A stretch of DNA of 64,000 nucleotides from Achatina immaculata (Eukaryota; Mollusca; Gastropoda; Stylommatophora; Achatinidae), in assembly GCA_009760885.1 (NCBI GenBank), contig CM019701.1:39921515-39985514 (forward strand), read 5' to 3'. How positions within the stretch are numbered: position 1 is the stretch's first letter; each line of letters opens with the position of its first letter. A program made the position numbers and the translations under genes. Below the pieces are notes generated by a model. It was not told where the DNA came from. It searched no databases and saw only the letters and a list, made by a program, of their open reading frames with translations. This document shows, piece by piece, positions 56,281 to 64,000 of this stretch.

Positions 56281-56839
56281 AAAGTTCCTTTACATTTTTC
56301 CAGAGGTCATTGTATGGAGACAAACGCAGAGTTAAGAACCTATGCATTATTTTGTGAAGAAATTCTCAAAGTGTTAGACAAACAAGTACAAGGGCTTACT
56401 GTGAGACATCCCCTTTCTCGCACAACCCCCTTTAAAGCCCTGGTGAACCACAACTCAATTCAGTGCGATAAGCAAACTCCGCCCAGTTTTTATATAGTTA
56501 ACAGATGCCACGTTTCGCTGTTTCAGAATGTTCATATCATGTGGAAATGGCGGAGGGAAGGAGTGGGTGGGTTGGCAAACATTATCTTTAATGTTCCTAT
56601 AGACAGAAGAACAAGGCGAAGATGTCTGCAAGACATCGTTGATGATCTGTGAATGAACGCATTAGCAGCAGGGCATCTTGCTTACAACCGAGAGGCCTAC
56701 AGGTGAGCTGTTAAGGAGGCAAAGTTCCGCAAGGGGCATGCAAATGACTGATTGACTGACAGGAAGAATTCACAAAGTGTTACGTCAGGAGATCTAGGAG
56801 CCCACCTACAGTGACCTCTGGAGAATGTAAAGGAACTTT
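56281..56839. repeat. inverted repeat of about 33 bp flanking a LINE B end
   Basis: 56281-56314 (AAAGTTCCTTTACAT, CCAGAGGTCA) is complementary to 56807-56839 with about three differences. On the minus strand, next to the right arm, WAPRSPDVTLCEFFL resembles the catalytic PPRSPDLTPxDFF motif of a mariner-related transposase. It may be the remains of a DNA transposon. Confidence 0.5.
56604..56760 (+). mobile_element. LINE B, extreme 3' end
   Basis: RRRCLQDIVDDL, stop (TGA at 56650), HLAYNREAYR, KFRKGHAND-like end and a GACTGATTGACTGAC tail. It lies between the arms of the inverted repeat above. Confidence 0.85.
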
Positions 56840-56967
56840 TGGAACACCATGTAACTAAACGCCCTGGAGATTTTGCTTTTATTTCTAGCATGATGTAAGA
56901 GAACTGCTTTTGTGGGTTTGTATGGGTGGGATACTTTACTGAATATAAAGTAAATATATATATATAT

Positions 56968-57271
56968 ATATACTTTATATCCTTCCCGTGCCGTTAAACG
57001 TCACATAGGGCTCGCAAAGTAGTTCGCCAATTTTTCCTGTCTTCGGCGAGTCTTTCAACCTCATCAAAGGATTTTATGCCTGTTAATTTGGCCTCTCTTA
57101 ACAATGTCCTCTTCAGAGTTTCACGCGGTCTGCCTCTTTTTCTTTGGCCTGTTGTGTTCCACTTGATAGCTTGTTTTGGGATTCTCTGATCATTTCTTCT
57201 CATCAAGTGACCAACATATGTCCATCTCCTTTTCCTGATCACCCATGAGACTGGTTGTTGTTCAGTCATCT
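56968..57271 (-). mobile_element. LINE A, 5'-truncated 3' end
   Basis: Minus strand from MTEQQPVSWVIRKRRWTYVG to RALCDV, about 85 uninterrupted codons (frame 57491-56994 also runs into flanking TA repeat), then GGCACGGGAAGG and a TATA-rich tail. Flanked left and right by AT microsatellites (56950-56968 and 57277-57340). Confidence 0.92.
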
Positions 57272-57295
57272 GAATAAATAAATAAATAAAAAAAA

Positions 57296-57336
<41 letters not shown>

Positions 57337-57584
57337 CTGTCTGTATATGTCGTATGATACAGTAAGACTGATAATATAAATACATTATCACTATACAGTG
57401 AAATACTACTTTTTGTAGAATTTTTTAAACCAATAACAATAGAGTGAAATACTACTTTCTGTATATTTTTTAAAAAACCAATGTGCTTCAATTAAATAAG
57501 AAATAAGCTAGTAATAGGAATGAATTTACTTCTGAAAGCTATTTATTTTTATTTATTTATATTTGTTTTCTTTTAAAAGGTAGC

Positions 57585-57890
57585 TAATAGAATGAGTTTT
57601 CTTCTGAAAATTATCTATCATAATCAGTTTTCTTCTGAAAACCAGCTAATAGAATGAGTTTTCGTCTGAAAGATAGCCATTATAATGAGTTTTCTTCTGA
57701 CAGCTAGCTATTATAATGAGTTTTCTTCTTAGAACCAGCTAATAGAATGAGTTTTCTTCTGAAATATATCTATTATAATGAGTTTTCTTCTGAAAGCCAG
57801 CTAATAGAATGAGTTTTCTTCTGAAAGATAGCTATTATAATGAGTTTTCTTTTAAAAACTAGTCGTAAGAATGAGGTTTCTTCTGAAAGC
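57585..57890. repeat. 31-bp minisatellite, about 10 units
   Basis: The unit is GAATGAGTTTTCTTCTGAAA GCCAGCTAATA, alternating with a TATAATGAG form carrying ATAGCTAT, which suggests a two-unit higher-order repeat. Confidence 0.9.
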
Positions 57891-58012
57891 ACTGGGAGAA
57901 TGAAGGTAATACTATTCGTATACAGATATTCTTATGTGTTCATGAACTGGTTTTAGAACTACTGACAAGGTGAACTGTACAACTCATACCAAAATAATTA
58001 GATGATCGTCGT

Positions 58013-58446
58013 GACTTCATGAACGGCACCTAGATTATCTTTCGAGTATGAGATCTGAGAACTTTTTCTATACGTGAGGTCATGAACGGTACCTAGATTC
58101 TCTTTCGAGTATGAGATCTGAGAACTTTTTCTATACGTGAGCTCATGAACGGGACCTAGATTCTCTTCCGAATATGAGATCGGATAACTTTTTCTATACG
58201 TGAGCTCATGAATTGCACCTAGATTCTCTTCCGAGTATGAGATCGGAGAACTTTTTCTATACGTGAGCTCATGAACGGCACCTAGATTCTCTTCCGAGTA
58301 TGAGATCTGAGAACTTTTTCTATACGTGAGCTCATGAACGGCACCTAGATTATCTTTCCAGTATGAGATCGGAGAACGTTTTCTATACGTGAGCTCATGA
58401 ACGGCACCTAGATTCTCTTTCGAGTATGAGATCGGAGAACCTTTTA
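58013..58446. repeat. 63-bp minisatellite, 7 units
   Basis: CATGAACGGCACCTAGATTC is spaced exactly 63 bp apart (58081, 58144 and on). The rest of the unit is TTTCGAGTATGAGATC, GAGAACTTTTTCTATACGTG and AG. Confidence 0.95.
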
Positions 58447-59261
58447 GGAGCGTCCTGGATGCAATGGTAAAGACACTTCAAGGGAGGAGACAGAACAATA
58501 CGACTAGTTTTTCTTTCTGGAGGGAGACATTCATGTTTGTACTTCATGTTTTTACTTCAAATATACGTTACCGATTTTTTTTTTGCGTTTTCTTTTGTCG
58601 TTCAAATGTAATAATTTCAGAACAGAATGGTTTTATCATTTTGTTTATTCTGCTTTTCACACATAGAACACTGCTCTACCCGTGTTCTGACTGCTGTTCA
58701 CATTCCTCTTACATATAATGTCATTGTTCTATGTGTTCTAGCATGCCATCATTGCACGTTTATCAAGTATATCCGCAAGTCTGATATCAGAGCAAAACTT
58801 GAGGATTCCACGCAGAGACAAAGGTGAATTCAGCAAAAAGGAAAATATAAGATATATGCCACTTGTTAGAGGAATATTACCTCACCTCCCCCCCCCCCCC
58901 AAGGAAGCAAAGGAAAGCAGAAAACAGTGACTAGAAGAAACGGACATCTAATTCAAATTATAATTCAGGCAGTTTTATTTTTCTTCGCTTCTTGAGTTGG
59001 TGCACAACTCACGACGACAACCCATACGTCATGGCTAACTCCCAGAAGATCATGCAATTATATATAAAAAAAGCACCGAAAAACGGAAAAAAGGGCCCTT
59101 ACCTTATCTGCTGAGGCCCTTGGGCAGGGTATAGGTTATCTATTTCCAGCGTTGAAGCGTGTCCCAGACGGGCAGTTTGCTTCATTACTAAGAGATTTGA
59201 TGGCTCGATGGGTAGATAGCTCTCTACTGTCTCGCTTGGATCCTTCCACCCCCCCCCCTCT

Positions 59262-59299
<38 letters not shown>

Positions 59300-59454
59300 T
59301 TAAGGGCAGGAGTACTTCTATCTCGATCTTTCTCCTTCTCTTCTAGACTACCCACTTCTTGTGCGATGTCCTATATCCAGCCTTTCACTATTTCTTTCTG
59401 GGTTCTAGATTTCGTCGATCATGTCACAGCGGGCGGCTGCAGATGATGTCTTAA
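58447..59454. other. no gene seen; C and CT tracts
   Basis: Contains a C run at 58887-58900 and a CCC plus CT tract at 59250-59295. The 59100-59250 stretch (GGCCCTTGGGCAGGGTATAG) may be part of a dispersed repeat, but I have no second copy here. Confidence 0.4.
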
Positions 59455-59878
59455 CTGTTCGGAGACAGCAAAATCCGACAAGTTAAACAATTCAAGCGTT
59501 TTGATAGCACGTTTACAGAAGACGGGAAGCTTGATAGAGCAACTGAAGTTAGAACACAAATAGCAGACGGGATGGCATACCAGTTACCCACGCTACTTCA
59601 TCACCCTAACATATCCTCTCGAATCCAAGGGACAACTAATTAATAACACATTTATACCAACGTTATGGTACCAATGATAAACATGGGCACTAACCAAGAA
59701 CAGCAAAAAAAAAAAAAAAAAAATCTACATGCGAAATGAGATGTCTAAGAAAAGCAACAAACGTCCCTAGGAGGTACAAGAGAAGAAGTGAAGACATAGT
59801 ACAACTGGTAGGAATCACACTATTCCTACAACAGGCAGAGAAACACAGAATTAAGTGTTTTGGGCGCTGAATAAGAAT
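59455..59878 (+). mobile_element. LINE RT C-terminal part (family H or relative)
   Basis: Reads SKIRQVKQFKRFDSTFTEDG, KLDRATEVRTQIADGMAYQL and PTLLHHPNI, then a deleted stretch with an A run (59706-59723), EMRCLRKATNVPRR, SEDIVQLVGITLFLQQAEKH and RIKCFGR. This is a LINE palm-to-thumb region after the YADD box. It is followed by an AC repeat and then a LINE H 3' end. Confidence 0.8.
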
Positions 59879-59881
59879 ATA

Positions 59882-59902
59882 TCACACACACACACACACG
59901 CA

Positions 59903-59934
<32 letters not shown>

Positions 59935-59942
59935 CACACATA
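59882..59942 (+). repeat. AC/ACGC microsatellite
   Basis: ACAC units, a block of CGCA (CACGCACGCACG) and ACAC again. Confidence 0.97.
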
Positions 59943-60042
59943 CACGCCAACTGCATCTCCTCTCGACACTTCGCGGTACAAGAGGAAAGATAAAGTAAAG
60001 TAAAGTAAAATTAAGTAAAGTAAAGTAAAGTAGGTACTGTAA
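59941..60042 (+). mobile_element. LINE H 3' end, left of LINE D
   Basis: ACACGCCAACTGCATCTCCT, CGACACTTCGCGGTACAAGA, GGAAAGATAAAG and AAAGT units, then GTACTGTAAGTAA. Matches 61279-61365 including the bases beyond the tail. Confidence 0.85.
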
Positions 60043-61245
60043 GTAATGCCCCCTCTTCTCATTGCATGTCCTATGAAAGTACATTGTCTCTCTCTTATCT
60101 TTTTGACAAGGTTTTTGTCTCTCCAGCTCTTCTCATACATTCTTCATTAGTTATTTTTGCTGTCCAAGGGATTCGCAACATTCTTCTAATAAACCACATT
60201 TCTGCTGCTTCCAATGATTTTTGTGAAGACTTGCCTATTGTCCATGATTCACTTCCATATAACAAGATAGGTTCAATATAGCATTTTAGGACTCGTTTTC
60301 TAACATTCATTGATAAGGATGTGTTGGTTAATATGTTTCCCATTCTCTGAAATGCAGTCTTTGCTTGGCCTATTCTGTTCCTAATTTCTGTTCTGCATTT
60401 CCCATCTGAAGTTATTACTGATCCAAGGTATTTGAATTTCTGCACCTGCTTTAGAATAGTTCCGTTTAATTTTATACTGCATGCTGGTGGATTCTGTTTC
60501 TTAGATATAACCATAGTGTCTATCTTTTTTATGTTCAAAGTAAGGCCTTTCTGTTCACTTTCTTTGGCGACTTTATCCAAGAGATTTTGCAGGTCTTGTA
60601 GGTTCTCAGCTATCAGTACTGTGTCGTCAGCATACCGAAGGTTGTTAATACTGTATCCTCCAATTTTTATGCCTGGTTTTGTGATGATTATTCTTAGAAT
60701 ATTCTCGCTATACAGAGAAAAAAGGTCTGGAGATAGTACACATCCTTGTCGCACCCCTTGTTTTATAGGTTGATATTTTCCAATTCTATTTTCAACTCGA
60801 ACTGCTGCTTCTTGCTGCCAGTATAGATGTTTTACAATCCTCAGGTCTTTGCCGTCTATATTGATGTCTTCAAGCATTTTAATAATTTCATTATGTTTCA
60901 CCTTGTCAAATGCCTTGGTGTAATCAATGAAGCATAAGTAGAGATCTTTTTGTACTTCTAAAGCTCTTTCTGTTAGTGTTCGTAAAGCATAAATGGCATT
61001 GTGTGTTCCCTTTCCCTCAACAAATACAAACTGTTCATCTGCTATTTCCATTTTTATCTTTTTCCTTGTTCTTCTCATAATGATTCTCAGAAGTAGCTTC
61101 GTTATGTGACATGAGAGGCTGATAGTCCGGTGGTCGTCACATTCCTTTGCACCTGGTTTCTTCGGTAGTGCTATAAACGTGGATTTAATCAGGTCACTGG
61201 GAATATAACCACTGTTGTAAATGTCAGTTATGGAAACACTCACGA
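60043..61245 (-). mobile_element. LINE D, 5'-truncated, long intact RT frame
   Basis: The minus strand matches 37922-38853 for the 3' part and extends further 5'. Its own 3' end is cut at RRGG, before the GRPR tail. One frameshift near 60120 separates the C-terminal RQCTFIGHAMRRGG from the rest. It lies between two LINE H ends that look like copies of each other. Confidence 0.93.
60095..61243 (-). CDS. LINE D reverse transcriptase, 382-codon open fragment
   Basis: Reverse transcriptase domain, uninterrupted. [11 protein letters not shown] at residues 21-31 (fingers), [41 protein letters not shown] with the motif A Asp at 105-117, [11 protein letters not shown] at 165-175 (motif B), [12 protein letters not shown] with the YADD catalytic pair at 204-207, [48 protein letters not shown]. 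The endonuclease and the last ~90 residues are missing. GFxxGxGTxNAIY is usual; here FVFVEGKGT has Val for Gly. The first Met is fortuitous. Confidence 0.88.
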   Translation of the reverse strand: MSVSITDIYNSGYIPSDLIKSTFIALPKKPGAKECDDHRTISLSCHITKLLLRIIMRRTRKKIKMEIADEQFVFVEGKGTHNAIYALRTLTERALEVQKDLYLCFIDYTKAFDKVKHNEIIKMLEDINIDGKDLRIVKHLYWQQEAAVRVENRIGKYQPIKQGVRQGCVLSPDLFSLYSENILRIIITKPGIKIGGYSINNLRYADDTVLIAENLQDLQNLLDKVAKESEQKGLTLNIKKIDTMVISKKQNPPACSIKLNGTILKQVQKFKYLGSVITSDGKCRTEIRNRIGQAKTAFQRMGNILTNTSLSMNVRKRVLKCYIEPILLYGSESWTIGKSSQKSLEAAEMWFIRRMLRIPWTAKITNEECMRRAGETKTLSKR

Positions 61246-61278
61246 ATTACGTCATAGTCATGATCAACACCGAGACCA

Positions 61279-61365
61279 TGTACACGCCAACTGCATCTCC
61301 TCTCCACACTTCACGGTACAAGAGGAAAGATAAAGTAAAGTAAAGTAACGTAAGTACTGTAAGTA
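61279..61365 (+). mobile_element. LINE H 3' end, right of LINE D
   Basis: ACACGCCAACTGCATCTCCT, CACACTTCACGGTACAAGAG, GAAAGATAAAG and AAAGT units, then AAGTACTGTAAGTAA. It shares the sequence after the tail with the left copy. Confidence 0.85.
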
Positions 61366-61739
61366 AGTTCATATTGCAGTTTGAACAATATGTTATAGTC
61401 ACCTCAGCTCAGTTCCTGCAGTAATGTGAATTACGTATATTTTATCTGTCTTAAGATGCGAACTTTGATGAAGTATGTAACTTTTTATTCTGTAGGATCT
61501 GAAACCATTCCCACAACCTTATAATATCTACCAAGAAACGACAACAGAAACACAGATTGCCAAGGTACGTATGTACTTAGACCTGGGTTCCACAGTATGG
61601 TAGATATCCACGTCTAAAGGTCAATGAGATTATACACGGGACTTGTGTTATTGTTATTATAATTAGAATACTGCTATTTCGTAATTTATTTTCATGGGGA
61701 CGTAGGCGCTCTCTTTTAAGACAATCGCGGACAATAACT

Positions 61740-62010
61740 GACATGTAGGCGAACCTTTGCTCACCAAGACCCTCTCCCACCTCTATGCTGTTGCCCTCAG
61801 TAACAGGCCTTGCCTGGCTAACGGGGAAGGGATCGCCATGATCCCCATGGTGGTGAAGTTTGTCAGAGAAGTATTGCACACCGCCTGTTTTTTTAGTTGT
61901 TACCCAAGGACGGAAAAAAAAAACAATAGCTGCCATGACCCGCTCCCAATTCGGCACGATGATGTATCTCAACATCTTCACTGCAAAGAACACTGTGGCA
62001 AGGAACATCT
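61740..62010. repeat. dispersed repeat X, copy 3
   Basis: CACCAAGACCCT, CAGTAACAGGCCTTGCCTGG, CTAACGGGGAAGGGATCGCC, CCCCATGGTGGTG, ATTGCACACC, TTTAGTTG and GGACGGAAAAAA align with the copies at 10840 and 19966. It ends CATCTTCACTGCAAAGA like the others. Confidence 0.78.
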
Positions 62011-62089
62011 GCTCTCAGTTACAGGAATAATGAAGAAGAAAATATACTTTTATATAATACATGTTTGGGAGGTTAATAAACAATCTAAA

Positions 62090-62156
62090 ACTTCATGGGG
62101 GCGGGTGGGAGGATTTAATCGGAGGGTGGGGGGGTGGTTTGGGGGGGGGGGGGGGT
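62090..62156 (+). repeat. G-rich tract
   Basis: GGGGGCGGGTGGGAGG, then a GGGGGGG run up to 62155. Several G runs are close enough to form a G-quadruplex in principle. Confidence 0.85.
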
Positions 62157-62239
62157 AAATGAGTTAAAAAGTTTGCAGATTTCTGGTTTAGAGCCTGGGA
62201 CAGAAAAGACTACAATTGTATGAACGAGCCACCCGCGAG

Positions 62240-62430
62240 AGCCTTCAGCCAAAGAGCTACAGGACACAGATCAAAAGGAAGACCCCCAAAATGGTATCAG
62301 GGAAGCACACGCTAATTATGGCATGACCGTCACTGAGCCCGCCCATTGGGTCCCCCCCCCTCAAAAAAAAAACGCCAGTTGCATTTTCTCTCGATACTTC
62401 ACCGTACAAGAGGAAGGATAAAGTAAAGAT
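62240..62430 (+). mobile_element. LINE H 3' end, decayed
   Basis: CCTTCAGCCAAAGAGCTACA, GACACAGATCAAAAGGAAGA, TTATGGCATGACC, CGCCAGTTGCATTTTCTCTC, CACCGTACAAGAGGAAGGAT and AAAG. This is the longest H 3' end. It aligns with 719-905. Confidence 0.65.
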
Positions 62431-63400
62431 GCTCAGCTCCTGGTACTCTTACTGGATGGCCTGAAAGTCTGAAACTAAAATTTCAGAGAGAATCTTGATG
62501 GGCTGAAATCTTCTAGTTTGTGGTAGACCTTGGCGCAAACCGAGGACGGTTATGAGCTCGTTTAACGGGTTTCTCGTTATAAATAATCTTGACTTAATGA
62601 AAATAATTCTTTTTTTTTTTTTTTTGGAGACCGACAGCTTGGTTTTTGATATAGAAAAGTTTGCAAGGGATGAGTTAAATATGCCATTTATGCCATTTAA
62701 ATAAATATGAGTTAAATATTCTCTAAATATGTTTTTTTTTCTTTATTTTGAGGATGAAGATTAACATCTTTAATATAACTCGACATTTTTTTCTGTAATA
62801 AATGAGTACACCTTCGAATATAAAGTATTTAACATATAGTCAAAACAGGTATGAGTTTGTATATGTGTAAAAATATATAATCAATAACGTTTTTTCTTAT
62901 GACTAAAATAGTGAAATATGATTGATTACATTTGTTCCAAATGTATAATTTTGATTTAAGAAAATGAGAATGGTTGAATGTTTTGTTGATTATACCTTGT
63001 GAATAGGAAACAGATTCTTTGCAGTTGATAAAGAACTTGAAAACCTGACTTGATGTCGGATTTGGTGTAGACTGCAGTGTCTTTCATAACTTCTTCGAAT
63101 AAACCTAACAAACCAGTCCGTATCTTCAGCCCGTTCCTCAGTTATTGAGGCTAAAGTAATAGCAAGGTCGGGTAAAGAAAAGCTTATACATAGTCTATCT
63201 CCTGCGGTACAGTCATCTCATATGAGAGATTGTATTTCACGGAATTAAGGCTATGCTGGAATGGGATTCATTATCGATGCACCCTGGTCAAATCGGTACA
63301 TGCCGGTCCTCACTGCAGTACTACACCATTCACGTACAAGAAGTAGTAATATAACTGTTCATTTTCTAACCCTTCGCTTACCTGTAAAATTTTATGATCC
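62431..63400. other. no recognisable gene
   Basis: AT-rich with a T run at 62610-62626. Around 63270-63320 CATCGATGCACCCTGGTCAA and CACTGCAGTACTACACC look like a decayed tRNA-like SINE head, but too weakly to annotate. Confidence 0.4.
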
Positions 63401-63407
63401 ATTGAAG

Positions 63408-63888
63408 CTGTGAAGAGGAACAGACAGAACTACAGAAATAAGATTTTTAAGAGCATGCATCTTTCCCATCGCAACATATGCTTGTGAGGCCTGGACACTT
63501 AACAAAACAGCTGAGGAACAGATAAATACCTTTGAATGTAAATGCTACAGAAGAGTTCTTCAGATATCATGGACACGAAGAAGAACAAATTATCCATACT
63601 ACAAGAACTCAATATTGAAGAAGGTTGGCTAATAAAGAAGATTAAACAGAGAAAACTTAAATATTTTGAACAGATTAAACGACATGAGAATTTAGAGAAG
63701 ACAGTCTTGGGATGGTATATAATAGGAAAAAGAAAGAGAGGAAGACCAAGGCGAAGATGGCTACAAGACATCGTTGTTGATCTGCAAATGGACGCGTCAG
63801 CAGCAGGGCATCTTGCTTACAACCGAGAGGCCTACAGGAGAGCTGTTAGGAAGGCAAAGTTCCGTAAGGGACATGCGAAAGACTGACT
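63408..63888 (+). mobile_element. LINE B, 5'-truncated
   Basis: GTDRTTEIRFLRACIFPIAT and YACEAWTLNKTAEEQINTF, one frame break near 63580, then the frame 63542-63886: LNIEEGWLIKKIKQRK, YFEQIKRHENLEKTVLGWYI, GKRKRGRPRRRWLQDIVVD, HLAYNREAYRRAVRKAKFRK, GHAKD and a GACTGACTGGCTGA tail. Confidence 0.93.
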
Positions 63889-64000
63889 GGCTGATGGTAT
63901 GATCATGTTCTAATGGGAGCTTTTTCATTGTAAGCAGAGGTGATGTTAACCGTGTAAGTCTTAATGACTGATTCAAAATCTCCTACTATTTTAAGATAAA

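Noticed and set aside
56083..56652. 189-codon plus frame
   Set aside because: Runs through unrelated AT-rich sequence, one arm of an inverted repeat and a LINE B end; composite by chance.

Overview
The window is eukaryotic and almost certainly from an animal. It contains many decayed non-LTR retrotransposons (LINEs), tRNA-derived SINEs, two mariner-type DNA transposons, a MITE and an unusual density of minisatellites. It shows no operons, no ribosome-binding sites, no rRNA and no convincing complete host gene. The LINE proteins (AP-endonuclease plus reverse transcriptase, many ending in a GRPR-type tail) look like those abundant in molluscs and other lophotrochozoans. A gastropod-like source is my guess from memory, not something the sequence proves.

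Regions. 1-5.6 kb: a 289-bp exact direct repeat and a chain of minisatellites (41, 57, 49, 50 and 35 bp units), bounded by a 12-bp inverted repeat at 1541 and 5581. 5.6-12 kb: SINEs, short LINE 3' ends and a MITE. 12.2-13.5 kb: a mariner element with both terminal repeats and TA target sites. 13.5-24.9 kb: LINE copies, including a LINE nested in a LINE with both target-site duplications readable, a 122-codon Ser/Thr/Pro/Ala-rich open frame on the minus strand, a 69-nt hairpin, and 42-bp and 30-bp arrays. 25-34 kb: a LINE with an RNase H domain, a SINE, GC-rich 33-bp and 48-bp arrays and a truncated LINE. 35-42 kb: five LINE copies, including the longest one (about 3 kb, endonuclease plus RT, three frameshifts). 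43-52.3 kb: a second nested LINE pair, the LINE copy with the longest intact frame (488 codons) and a second mariner. 52-64 kb: microsatellites, minisatellites and more LINE ends.

For reference I name the families by letter. LINE A has ten copies and a tail of TATAAG-like repeats. LINE B has seven copies and a TGAC/TGAA tail. LINE C is CR1/L2-like with a TTCA or TGAC tail. LINE D has a TGA tail. LINE E has a GA tail. LINE F has RNase H and a GAA tail. LINE H has an AAAGT tail. SINE1 and SINE2 share a core but differ in their tRNA-like heads. X is an unclassified repeat of about 290 bp.

The most striking structure is at 1804-4019. A single SINE1 copy appears to have had three of its segments (3' end, body and tRNA-like head) amplified into three different tandem arrays, while the order of the parent SINE is kept. 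More widely, each LINE family ends in its own simple repeat, and several of the window's microsatellites start exactly at a LINE 3' end. Retroelement insertion therefore looks like the main seed of satellite DNA in this locus.
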